Below, one piece after another: positions 56,923 through 64,000 of a stretch of DNA of 64,000 nucleotides. The stretch spans positions 1 through 64,000 of the forward strand of contig JAJTEF010000024.1 of the NCBI GenBank assembly GCA_021300355.1, read 5' to 3'. A program made the position numbers and the translations under genes. This DNA is from Sphingomonadaceae bacterium. GTDB taxonomy: Bacteria; Pseudomonadota; Alphaproteobacteria; Sphingomonadales; Sphingomonadaceae. The notes under the pieces are model-generated. The model had not been told where the DNA came from, did no database searches, and saw only the letters and a program-made list of their open reading frames with translations. Numbering within the stretch: the stretch's first letter is position 1; each line of letters begins with the position of its first letter.

Positions 56923-57231
56923 TTAAATACCGGTGGTCACGTCAATGCTCTGGCCTTCGGCCAAAGTGACGATTGCTTTTTTGACATCCGAACGCGTGTA
57001 AGGCTTGCCCTTCCAGCGCTTGGTTTTGCCCTTTTGCACGAGCGTATTCACGTTCAGGACCTTGACGTCGAACAGGGCTTCAACAGCTGCCTTGATCTGT
57101 GGCTTGGTCGAGCTACCCGTGACTTTGAACACAACTGCGTTGTGCTCCGACAGCAGGGTCGCCTTTTCGGTGATGTGCGGTGCAACGATCACGTCATAAT
57201 GACGCACGTCGATTGCTTTATCCTTAGCCAT
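56923..57231 (-). CDS. rplW: 50S ribosomal protein L23
   Basis: This 102-residue protein has [27 protein letters not shown] and a tunnel-side hairpin [23 protein letters not shown], typical of L23. L23 is the main ribosomal docking site for trigger factor and the signal recognition particle. Its start overlaps the rplD stop by eight bases. Confidence 0.96.
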   Translation of the reverse strand: MAKDKAIDVRHYDVIVAPHITEKATLLSEHNAVVFKVTGSSTKPQIKAAVEALFDVKVLNVNTLVQKGKTKRWKGKPYTRSDVKKAIVTLAEGQSIDVTTGI

Positions 57232-57850
57232 TGAAACGGGCCTCCAGTTTCTCGACCGCAGCGCGGGTCAAGACCAGCGTGTCATGCTTCAGAATGTCAT
57301 AAACATTGGCACCAACAGCAGGCATCACGTTTATGCCGACCAGGTTAGCCGAAGCCATACGGAAATTGTCGTTGACGGTGTCGCCGTCGATAACCAGCGT
57401 CGTCTTGCCGAAACCGAGCTTGCCAACCTGACCCTTAAGCGCCGCAGTCTTTGCAGCAGCCAGATCAAGATCTTCAAGAACGATAAGCGAACCAGCCTTA
57501 GCTTTGCTCGAAAGCGCCATCTTCAGACCCAATGAGCGGATCTTCTTGTTCAACGATGGGTTAAAGTCACGCAGACGGGCACCATGGGCCTTACCGCCAC
57601 CGATGAAGATCGGAGCAGCACGGTCACCGTGACGAGCAGTACCGCCACCCTTCTGGTTGCCGAATTTCTTGCCGGTGCGTGCAACGTCTGAACGCTCACG
57701 GGTCGGACGAGCCGTACCGCGGGCCTTTTCACGCTGCCAGGTAACAACACGGTGCAGAATGTCGGCGCGTGGCTCAATGCCAAATACGTCGTCATTCAGA
57801 TCGATGTCGCCCTTTGCCTTGGCGTCGAGGGTTTGAACCTTGAGCTTCAT
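57224..57850 (-). CDS. rplD: 50S ribosomal protein L4
   Basis: The 208-residue protein includes [29 protein letters not shown], the tunnel-reaching loop of L4, and [19 protein letters not shown]. In E. coli L4 also represses its own S10 operon by binding the leader RNA. Here the only folded untranslated segment in the early S10 operon lies between rpsJ and rplC, which makes L4 one candidate ligand for it. Confidence 0.96.
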   Translation of the reverse strand: MKLKVQTLDAKAKGDIDLNDDVFGIEPRADILHRVVTWQREKARGTARPTRERSDVARTGKKFGNQKGGGTARHGDRAAPIFIGGGKAHGARLRDFNPSLNKKIRSLGLKMALSSKAKAGSLIVLEDLDLAAAKTAALKGQVGKLGFGKTTLVIDGDTVNDNFRMASANLVGINVMPAVGANVYDILKHDTLVLTRAAVEKLEARFNG

Positions 57851-57853
57851 GGC

Positions 57854-58684
57854 TTAGCCCTCCTTCTTTTCTTCGCCGGCGTCAGCAGCAGGTGCTTCGA
57901 CAGCGGGCGCAGCTTCAGCGGCAGGCGCTTCAGCTTCGACAGCGGGGGTATCTGCAACTTCAACTTCGGTGTTGATGATGACGTCTTCAACCACGGGGGC
58001 TTCATTGTCATTCTTCAACGCGCCGGGGAACGGAGCAGCTTCAGGTGTAGGAACCTTGACGGCATCGCGAACAAGCAACCAACCATTTTTCGCGCCAGGT
58101 ACGGAACCCTTTACGAAGATGAGACCGCGCGCAACATCCGTGCGAACGATTTCAAGATTTTGTTGCGTGCGCTGACGGTCACCCATGTGGCCGGCCATCT
58201 TCTTGTTCTTGAACACCTTGCCTGGATCCTGGCGTTGGCCAGTCGAACCATGGGCACGGTGGGTGATGGACACACCGTGCGATGCGCGCATACCACCGAA
58301 GCCCCAACGCTTCATGGCGCCGGCAAAGCCTTTACCCTGCGTGTGGCCCGTGATGTCGACGAGCTGGCCGTCAACAAAATGGTCTGCGGAAAGAGAAGCG
58401 CCGACAGGCAGCAAGCCGTCGGCATTATCAACGCGGAATTCAGCAACGCGAGCTTTTGGCTCGACCTGCGCTTTAGCGAACTCGCCGCGTTGTGGTTTGT
58501 TTACATTTTTCGCTTTACGGGCGCCGGCACCGAGACGAACAGCAAAATAGCCATCCTTCTCTGCATTGCGGGCTCCGACCACTTGGCAGCCTTCCAGCGC
58601 CAAAACGGTCACAGGTACGTGACGGCCATCTTCATTGAAGAGGCGCATCATACCCATCTTTTTCGCGATCACGCCAGTGCGCAT
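57854..58684 (-). CDS. rplC: 50S ribosomal protein L3 with long acidic Ala-rich tail
   Basis: This 276-residue L3 begins [28 protein letters not shown]. It has the conserved [23 protein letters not shown] block, including the Gln/Gly loop near the peptidyl-transferase centre. After about residue 225 comes an extension of about 50 residues, rich in Ala, Glu, Pro and Val ([20 protein letters not shown], described), ending EEKKEG. E. coli L3 has 209 residues. It starts after a 213-base untranslated spacer. Confidence 0.96.
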   Translation of the reverse strand: MRTGVIAKKMGMMRLFNEDGRHVPVTVLALEGCQVVGARNAEKDGYFAVRLGAGARKAKNVNKPQRGEFAKAQVEPKARVAEFRVDNADGLLPVGASLSADHFVDGQLVDITGHTQGKGFAGAMKRWGFGGMRASHGVSITHRAHGSTGQRQDPGKVFKNKKMAGHMGDRQRTQQNLEIVRTDVARGLIFVKGSVPGAKNGWLLVRDAVKVPTPEAAPFPGALKNDNEAPVVEDVIINTEVEVADTPAVEAEAPAAEAAPAVEAPAADAGEEKKEG

Positions 58685-58897
58685 GATCCATACTCCAACT
58701 TATGTCAGAGGCCCGGCTGGCAGGATTGCCAGGAGGGCGTGACGCCTAAATCCAGCCCTGAATTTTTAAGCATTGCCCCGTCCGGGCTAGGCACCAGTGG
58801 CTCACCTTAATGAGCAATCTGGTAAGACGGGGAACGCGGCCCGAGTAAACTCGGCGGTATTCCTATTGTCTCACTCTACGTGCGTAGAGATATCGGC
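58685..58897 (-). promoter_or_regulatory. Structured 213-base spacer between rpsJ and rplC, candidate cis-regulatory RNA
   Basis: Read 5' to 3' on the minus strand the spacer holds a series of strong stems. These are CUCUACG-CA-CGUAGAG, then GCCGAG-UUUA-CUCGGGC, then a nested structure closed by CCCCGUC/GACGGGG with inner CCAG/CUGG and CUCA/UGAG pairs, then GGCGU/ACGCC and CUGGCA-AUCC-UGCCAG just before rplC. No reading frame runs through it and there is no terminator-like U-run. All other S10-operon junctions are 20 bases or less. A binding site for an autoregulatory ribosomal protein is the leading idea; a cryptic promoter is possible too. Confidence 0.6.
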
Positions 58898-59209
58898 TTA
58901 CGCCAATTTGATTTCGACATTCACACCGGCAGCAAGGTCGAGCTTCATGAGCGCGTCTACGGTCTGTGGCGTGGGCTGCAAAATGTCGAGCAACCTTTTA
59001 TAAGTACGAACTTCGAACTGCTCGCGTGACTTTTTGTCAACGTGCGGTCCGCGGTTCACTGTGAACTTTTCGATACGGGTAGGAAGTGGAATTGGACCAC
59101 GGATAAGCGCGCCAGTGCGGCGTGCGGTGTCTGCGATATCGCCAGTCGCCTGATCGAGGACGCGATGGTCAAATGCTTTCAGACGGATGCGAATATTCTG
59201 CGTTTCCAT
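58898..59209 (-). CDS. rpsJ: 30S ribosomal protein S10 (NusE)
   Basis: Starting at 59209 ([20 protein letters not shown]) the protein has 103 residues, the usual length. An in-frame ATG six codons upstream is less likely. It includes [29 protein letters not shown] and ends [13 protein letters not shown]10 also acts as NusE, binding NusB at boxA RNA in antitermination. A boxA-like sequence lies in its own leader. It is the first gene of the S10 operon. Confidence 0.97.
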   Translation of the reverse strand: METQNIRIRLKAFDHRVLDQATGDIADTARRTGALIRGPIPLPTRIEKFTVNRGPHVDKKSREQFEVRTYKRLLDILQPTPQTVDALMKLDLAAGVNVEIKLA

Positions 59210-59237
59210 GGGTTCACCAATTTCCAAATTCTATCAA

Positions 59238-59249
59238 TATCAAAGAGCC
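59238..59249 (-). promoter_or_regulatory. boxA-like antitermination site in the S10 operon leader
   Basis: On the minus strand the leader reads GGCTCTTTGATA, close to the boxA consensus TGCTCTTTAACA and to the GCTCTTTGACA form found in alphaproteobacterial rRNA leaders. It lies 28 bases before the rpsJ ATG and about 55 bases past the tuf terminator. Confidence 0.6.
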
Positions 59250-59304
59250 GAAAAACAGCCATTCCGACTTGCACTTTCGAAGCCGGAACAACTGTTTTGA
59301 AATT

Positions 59305-59342
59305 CTAAAAACCGCCCCGCCCGAATCAAGGATTCAGGCGGG
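59305..59342 (-). terminator. Rho-independent terminator after tuf
   Basis: On the minus strand CCCGCC-U-GAAUC-CUU-GAUUC-G-GGCGGG forms an 11-pair stem with one mismatch, followed closely by GCGGUUUUUAG. It starts 15 bases after the tuf stop and separates the str and S10 operons. Confidence 0.8.
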
Positions 59343-59356
59343 ATGCGCGGCCTATA

Positions 59357-60536
59357 TTACTTCGTGATGGTGCTGACAACCCCAGAACCGACGGTGCGTC
59401 CGCCTTCGCGAATTGCGAAGCGAAGACCTGGGTCCATAGCGATTGGAGCAATCAACTTAACCGCGATGGTTACGTTGTCGCCTGGCATAACCATTTCAGT
59501 GCCTTCTGGGAGGATCACTTCGCCGGTCACGTCAGTTGTACGGAAGTAGAACTGTGGACGGTAGTTTGCGAAGAATGGCGTGTGACGGCCGCCTTCGTCC
59601 TTCGAAAGAACGTAGATTTCTGCTGAAAACTCAGTGTGCGGCGTAACCGAACCTGGCTTGCAGAGAACCTGACCACGCTCAACTTCTTCACGGCCTACGC
59701 CACGAACAAGCGCACCGATGTTATCGCCAGCTTCACCCTGAGCGGAACATTTCAACGCCGGTAACGGTCGTCTTCTTGGTGTCCTTGATACCAACGATTT
59801 CAACTTCTTCGCCAACCTTGACGATCCCGGTTTCAACGCGGCCGGTAACAACCGTACCACGACCCGAGATCGAGAACACGTCTTCAACTGGCATCAGGAA
59901 TGGCTTGTCGACTGGACGCTCTGGCTGAGGAATGGCTTCGTCAACGGCAGCCATCAGTGCAAGGACCGATTCCTTACCGATGTTGTCGTCACGGCCTTCG
60001 AGTGCAGCAAGTGCCGAACCACGAACGATTGGAATATCGTCGCCTGGGAAATCATACTTCGAAAGAAGCTCACGGATTTCCATTTCAACCAGCTCGAGAA
60101 TTTCTTCGTCGTCAACCTGGTCAACCTTGTTCATGTAAACAACAAGTGCAGGAACGCCAACCTGACGTGCAAGCAGGATGTGCTCGCGAGTCTGTGGCAT
60201 TGGGCCGTCAGCAGCGTTCACAACGAGGATGGCGCCGTCCATCTGAGCAGCACCGGTGATCATGTTCTTAACATAGTCAGCGTGGCCTGGGCAGTCGACG
60301 TGTGCGTAGTGACGGTTGGCAGTTTCATATTCAACGTGTGCCGTCGAAATGGTGATACCGCGCTCGCGCTCTTCTGGCGCCTTATCGATGTTGGCGAAAT
60401 CAACAGCGGTACCGCCGTAAGTTTCAGCCATGATCTTCGTGATCGCTGCAGTCAGCGTGGTCTTGCCGTGGTCAACGTGACCGATGGTACCAATGTTGCA
60501 ATGCGGTTTCGTCCGCTCAAATTTAGCTTTTGCCAT
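59357..60536 (-). pseudogene. tuf: Elongation factor Tu, 11-base deletion with frameshift
   Basis: The first frame (60536 to about 59733) begins [28 protein letters not shown]. It has all GTPase motifs ([20 protein letters not shown]) and reaches VTGVEMFR, then stops at TGA after two wrong codons. The second frame resumes with [14 protein letters not shown] and runs to TAA at 59357-59359, ending [11 protein letters not shown]. The missing bases encode KLLD/E between Arg and Gln at 59741-59742. Restoring 11 bases gives exactly 396 residues, the usual length. As written, domains 2 and 3 are cut off. Unless another tuf copy exists this cannot be viable, so a sequence error is likely. Confidence 0.93.
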
Positions 60537-60606
60537 TTTCTCAAACCTTCTTTCGATTAGGTAATATTTTGATCAGGTGGGACGACGCCTAATCGGCTTT
60601 TGCCTA

Positions 60607-62679
60607 TCAGGCAAGCTTCTCCTTGATTTCGGCCGCAACGTTCGATGGGACTTCATCATAATGATTGAAGAACATCGAATAGTTTGCACGTCCTTGCGTG
60701 AACGAGCGGAGCTGGTTCACATAGCCGAACATGTTGGCCAAAGGCACCATGGACTCAACAACCTGCGCATTACCGCGGCTGTCAGTGCCCTGAATTTGAC
60801 CACGACGTGAGTTCATGTCGCCGATCACATCGCCCAGATATTCCTCAGGCGATACAACTTCGACCTTCATGATTGGTTCAAGCAGTTTGATGCCCGCTTT
60901 TTGCGCAGCTTCACGCATGCCTGCACGACCAGCGATTTCGAATGCCAGCGCCGACGAGTCGACGTCATGATATGCGCCGTCATACAGCGTGATTTCAAAA
61001 TCGATGATCGGGAAGCCGATAAGCGATCCGGACTCTGCGGTTTCGCGCATGCCCTTTTCAACCGATGGGATATATTCCTTCGGAATGTTACCGCCCTTGA
61101 CTTCATCCTTGAAGATGATGCCCGTGCCACGCTCGCCCGGCTTTACGGTGAACTTGATACGGCCGAACTGACCTGAACCACCCGACTGCTTCTTGTGGGT
61201 GTAATCAATGTCAACTTCGCGTGCGAGATATTCGCGGTACGCAACCTGCGGCGCGCCGACATTTGCTTCAACCTTGAATTCACGACGCATACGATCGACG
61301 ATGATGTCGAGGTGAAGCTCGCCCATACCCTTAATGATCGTCTGGCCCGATTCGTGATCGGTCGAAACGCGGAACGATGGATCTTCAGCCGACAGACGAT
61401 TGAGCGCAATGCCCATCTTTTCTTGGTCAGCCTTGGTCTTTGGTTCAACCGAAAGCTCGATAACGGGCTCAGGGAATTCCATACGCTCAAGGATGATTGG
61501 CGCACGTTCGGCGCACAAAGTGTCACCGGTCGTCGTTTCCTTCATGCCGGCAAGCGCGATGATGTCGCCTGCAAATGCTTCGTCAACGTCCTTACGTTCG
61601 TTGGCGTGCATTTCGAGCATACGCCCGACCTTTTCCTTCTTGTCCTTCACCGAGTTCAGGTAGGTGCCCTTGACGAGCGTACCCGAATAGATGCGGATGA
61701 AGGTCAGCGAACCGACGAAAGGATCGTTCATGACCTTGAACGCGAGTGCCGAGAACGGCGCATCGTCAGCTGCTGGGCGGCTGTCTGGCTCAAGGCTGTC
61801 CATCTTGACGCCTTGAACGTCTTCAATGTCGAGCGGCGAAGGCAGATAATCGACAACAGCGTCGAGCAATGGCTGAACGCCCTTGTTCTTGAACGCCGAA
61901 CCACAGCAGACTGGAACGAACGACTGGTTCAACGTGCCCTTGCGGATCAGCGCCTTCAGCGTTGCAACGTCAGGCTCATTGCCTTCAAGATAGGCTTCCA
62001 TGGCGGCATCGTCTTGCTCAACAGCAAGCTCGATGAGGTCGCTACGATACTTCGCAGCTTCGTCAGCCAGATCAGCTGGGATATCTTCGTAGAAGAAGTC
62101 CGCACCAAGCGATTCGTCTTTCCAGATGATCGCACGGTTGTGCACGAGGTCGACGAGACCCTTAAGATCCGCTTCCAAACCGATTGGAATGTACAGAACG
62201 GCTGGCTTTGCACCCAGACGATCGATGATCGATTGAACGCAATATTTGAAGTTCGCGCCGGTACGGTCGAGCTTGTTGATGAAGCACATGCGTGGAACGC
62301 CGTACTTATCGGCCTGACGCCATACGGTTTCGGACTGTGGCTCAACGCCGGCAACGCCGTCGAAGCAAGCGACCGCGCCATCGAGAACGCGCAGCGAACG
62401 TTCAACTTCAATCGTGAAGTCAACGTGGCCTGGCGTATCAATGATGTTGATGCGGTGGTCGTTCCAGAAGCAGGTCGTTGCAGCCGAGGTGATCGTGATG
62501 CCACGCTCTTGCTCTTGCTCCATCCAATCCATGGTGGCTGCGCCATCATGAACTTCGCCGATTTTATACGACTTGCCGGTGTAGAAAAGGATGCGCTCGG
62601 TGGTCGTGGTTTTACCGGCGTCGATATGCGCCATGATACCGATGTTGCGATACATATTGAGTGGATGGCTGCGTGCCAT
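60607..62679 (-). CDS. fusA: Elongation factor G
   Basis: The 690-residue protein has the GTPase domain ([31 protein letters not shown]) and then domains II-V. The C-terminus ([29 protein letters not shown]) is that of canonical EF-G. It drives translocation and, with RRF, ribosome recycling. No truncation is seen. It lies between rpsG (45 bases) and tuf (70 bases) in the classic str order. Confidence 0.97.
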   Translation of the reverse strand: MARSHPLNMYRNIGIMAHIDAGKTTTTERILFYTGKSYKIGEVHDGAATMDWMEQEQERGITITSAATTCFWNDHRINIIDTPGHVDFTIEVERSLRVLDGAVACFDGVAGVEPQSETVWRQADKYGVPRMCFINKLDRTGANFKYCVQSIIDRLGAKPAVLYIPIGLEADLKGLVDLVHNRAIIWKDESLGADFFYEDIPADLADEAAKYRSDLIELAVEQDDAAMEAYLEGNEPDVATLKALIRKGTLNQSFVPVCCGSAFKNKGVQPLLDAVVDYLPSPLDIEDVQGVKMDSLEPDSRPAADDAPFSALAFKVMNDPFVGSLTFIRIYSGTLVKGTYLNSVKDKKEKVGRMLEMHANERKDVDEAFAGDIIALAGMKETTTGDTLCAERAPIILERMEFPEPVIELSVEPKTKADQEKMGIALNRLSAEDPSFRVSTDHESGQTIIKGMGELHLDIIVDRMRREFKVEANVGAPQVAYREYLAREVDIDYTHKKQSGGSGQFGRIKFTVKPGERGTGIIFKDEVKGGNIPKEYIPSVEKGMRETAESGSLIGFPIIDFEITLYDGAYHDVDSSALAFEIAGRAGMREAAQKAGIKLLEPIMKVEVVSPEEYLGDVIGDMNSRRGQIQGTDSRGNAQVVESMVPLANMFGYVNQLRSFTQGRANYSMFFNHYDEVPSNVAAEIKEKLA

Positions 62680-62724
62680 ATGCTTTACTCCGAAGTGTGG
62701 GCCACCGAAGTGGCCCGAATGTGA

Positions 62725-63195
62725 TTACCAGCGGTAGTGTGCGAATGCACGGTTGGCTTCCGCCATACGGTGCGTATCTTCACGCTTCTTGACGGCGTTT
62801 CCACGGTTTGACGCGGCATCCATCAATTCACCCGACAAACGGGCAGCCATGGTGGTTTCACTGCGGTTACGCGCAGCGCCGATCAACCAACGGATCGCAA
62901 GTGCCTGCGCGCGCTCTGGACGCACTTCGCAAGGAACCTGATAGGTCGCACCACCAACGCGGCGGCTGCGGACTTCGATGCCTGGCTTTACGTTATCCAG
63001 CGCTTCATGGAAGGTTTGGATAGGATCTTTCTTGGCGCGGGCTTCAACAGTTTCCAACGCACCATAAACGATACGCTCTGCTGCTGACTTCTTACCATCA
63101 AGCATCAGGTTGTTCATGAACTTCGAAAGCACGATATCACCGAACTTGGGATCGGGAAGAATGATGCGCTTTTCGGGACGACGACGACGTGACAT
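62725..63195 (-). CDS. rpsG: 30S ribosomal protein S7
   Basis: The 156-residue protein starts [20 protein letters not shown] and includes the [20 protein letters not shown] block, [16 protein letters not shown]-like [18 protein letters not shown] and [18 protein letters not shown]7 starts assembly of the head of the small subunit; in E. coli it also represses the str operon by binding the rpsL-rpsG junction. Here that junction is 77 bases long. Confidence 0.97.
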   Translation of the reverse strand: MSRRRRPEKRIILPDPKFGDIVLSKFMNNLMLDGKKSAAERIVYGALETVEARAKKDPIQTFHEALDNVKPGIEVRSRRVGGATYQVPCEVRPERAQALAIRWLIGAARNRSETTMAARLSGELMDAASNRGNAVKKREDTHRMAEANRAFAHYRW

Positions 63196-63272
63196 ATTTT
63201 ATTTCCTTTATCTCATGGGACCAGTGGCAGCGCAGTTGCGCGCCAATCGGCCAGCCAATGGTAACGTTCGAA

Positions 63273-63644
63273 TTACTTCGGACGCTTTGCACCATATTTG
63301 GAACGCGATTGCTTGCGGTCCTTGACGCCCTGCGTATCGAGTACGCCGCGAAGCACGTGGTAACGCACACCGGGAAGGTCGCGTACGCGGCCGCCACGGA
63401 TAAGCACAACGCTGTGCTCCTGAAGGTTGTGGCCTTCACCTGGGATATAGGAAATAACTTCACGCTGGTTGGTCAGACGGATCTTCGCAACCTTACGCAA
63501 AGCCGAGTTCGGCTTTTTCGGGGTCGTTGTATAAACGCGTGTGCAAACGCCGCGCTTCTGTGGATTTTGGTCCATCGCAGGGACCTTGGACTTGGTCTTC
63601 TGCGGGGTCCGGCCCTTGCGGACCAGCTGGTTAATCGTTGGCAT
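63273..63644 (-). CDS. rpsL: 30S ribosomal protein S12
   Basis: The start at 63644 ([12 protein letters not shown]) gives 123 residues, the family length. [38 protein letters not shown] contains the decoding-site Lys of TPKKPNS at its wild-type state. A second conserved Lys region, [15 protein letters not shown], is also normal; a streptomycin-resistance substitution is not seen at these places. It is the first gene of the str operon, after a folded leader. Confidence 0.97.
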   Translation of the reverse strand: MPTINQLVRKGRTPQKTKSKVPAMDQNPQKRGVCTRVYTTTPKKPNSALRKVAKIRLTNQREVISYIPGEGHNLQEHSVVLIRGGRVRDLPGVRYHVLRGVLDTQGVKDRKQSRSKYGAKRPK

Positions 63645-63673
63645 ATCTTCACCTTGTTTAAAGCGGTTACTTT

Positions 63674-63721
63674 GGGTGGGCAGCCGTATTTTGCGGTGGA
63701 GGCTCAGCCTTTGGCCCACCC
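63674..63721 (-). promoter_or_regulatory. Stable hairpin in the str operon leader
   Basis: GGGTGGGC and GCCCACCC form an eight-pair stem closing a 32-base interior that contains a small GGCUGAGCC stem. It lies 30 bases before the rpsL ATG. It may bind an autoregulatory ribosomal protein or protect the 5' end. Confidence 0.5.
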
Positions 63722-63763
63722 GGCCGATCACACAATGTGCTGCTATTCTGAGTTCTTCCCAAA

Positions 63764-63776
63764 TGACCAAAGAGAA
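63764..63776 (-). promoter_or_regulatory. boxA-like site in the str operon leader
   Basis: The minus strand reads TTCTCTTTGGTCA, similar to the boxA-like site before rpsJ (CTCTTTG shared), about 28 bases after the predicted -10. The second half differs from consensus, so this call is weaker than the rpsJ one. Confidence 0.4.
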
Positions 63777-63803
63777 TCGGTCCTCTGGCCATGGGAAGGC
63801 GCG

Positions 63804-63832
63804 CCATTAGCGCCAGCAGGCGGTCGGGTCAA
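63804..63832 (-). promoter_or_regulatory. Putative promoter of the str operon
   Basis: On the minus strand TTGACC (63827-63832), a 17-base spacer and TAATGG (63804-63809) give a good sigma-70 match. The -35 overlaps the stop codon of the upstream gene. A start near 63797 gives a leader of about 150 bases. Confidence 0.65.
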
Positions 63833-64000
63833 GTAGTGCCCACACGTTCGCCCAGCACGGCATTTTCAATCCGGATCCGCCACCACAATAACGCAGCGTT
63901 CAATATCGAAAACGTCAGCGCCATGGCGGGTGCGCCAAGCAGGAGCGGCAGCAGCGCAATTTCCACGACCACCAATGCGTAATTTGGGTGCTTGATAAAG
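63829..64000 (-). CDS. Isoprenylcysteine carboxyl methyltransferase (ICMT)-family protein, C-terminal end
   Basis: Only the last 56 codons are in the window. They read HPNYALVVVEIALLPLLLG (after FIK), then membrane-like FSILNAALLWWRIRIENAVLGE, ending GTT. This matches the ICMT-family core, where HPNY binds S-adenosylmethionine at the membrane surface and RxxxEN follows. Bacterial members methylate diverse small molecules, such as alkylresorcinols in SrsB, not isoprenylated proteins. Which substrate applies cannot be told. The stop overlaps the -35 of the str promoter. Confidence 0.75.
   Translation of the reverse strand, partial: FIKHPNYALVVVEIALLPLLLGAPAMALTFSILNAALLWWRIRIENAVLGERVGTT

Noticed and set aside
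57752-58810. 352-codon plus-strand frame opposite rplC and the spacer
   Set aside because: It overlaps the intact L3 gene and crosses the folded spacer; the composition is that of a shadow frame.
59733-59760. Programmed frameshifting in tuf
   Set aside because: No slippery site or downstream structure fits, the conserved residues between the frames are physically missing, and EF-Tu is not known to be recoded. A deletion explains the data exactly.
61195-62724. 509-codon open frame antisense to fusA
   Set aside because: It runs opposite an intact, highly conserved EF-G gene. Long antisense frames are expected from the codon bias there, the translation resembles no known protein, and it has no sensible start signal.

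Overview
The window looks like the chromosome of a Sphingomonadales alphaproteobacterium of moderate GC content. The evidence is rpmF-plsX-fabH-ihfA-merR in one operon, a perfect alphaproteobacterial SOS box (GTTC-N7-GTTC), DUF1465, TTG and GTG starts, TTGAC-type promoters, and ribosomal proteins with long low-complexity tails. A Sphingorhabdus- or Sphingopyxis-like genus is plausible but cannot be fixed from sequence alone. There is no CRISPR array, prophage, insertion sequence, tRNA or rRNA gene. Most of the window is conserved housekeeping sequence.

Layout. 1-2671: end of a DinG-type helicase, a SixA phosphatase and a GNAT acetyltransferase in an overlapping operon. 2674-5608: rpmF-plsX-fabH-ihfA-merR, leftward. 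5806-8197: MAPEG protein, metallo-hydrolase, then an S24 (LexA/CI-like) repressor facing two small genes, with palindromes and an SOS box between them. 8247-13176: MscS channel, MaoC hydratase, thiolase, a monooxygenase-fold protein, two repeat elements and an intracellular PHA depolymerase. 13323-25374: ABC exporter, DUF1465, two DUF465 genes, ptsP, a RodZ-like protein, cpoB-tilS-ftsH, rpoZ and a phospholipase D family protein. 25519-32078: MFS pump, a candidate small RNA, a LysR regulator, xseB-ispA-coaD, DUF2721 and an acyl-CoA ligase. 32234-43013: gyrB (predicted leaderless), rlpA, ygfZ, pyrC, rarD, a prolyl oligopeptidase and a damaged membrane-linked winged-helix gene. 43079-63644: the whole str-S10-spc-alpha ribosomal supercluster, leftward from rpsL to rplQ. 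The window ends inside an isoprenylcysteine methyltransferase-family gene.

How the parts work together. The supercluster supplies most ribosomal proteins, both elongation factors, SecY, Adk and the RNA polymerase alpha subunit. A ribosome-modification pair, a RimB-like protease and RimK, sits inside it between adk and rpsM, and a good promoter restarts transcription before rpsM. boxA-like antitermination sites precede rpsJ (S10, which is NusE) and rpsL. A highly folded 213-base spacer separates rpsJ from rplC.

Four genes are broken by small indels in this sequence: tilS (one extra base), ftsH (about 77 bases lost), a winged-helix gene (wing lost) and tuf (11 bases lost). tuf and ftsH normally cannot be dispensed with, so sequencing or assembly error is the first explanation. 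The most interesting native signals are the SOS-boxed S24 cassette at 6933-8197, the rimB-rimK insertion, the rpsJ-rplC spacer and the small-RNA candidate near 27230.
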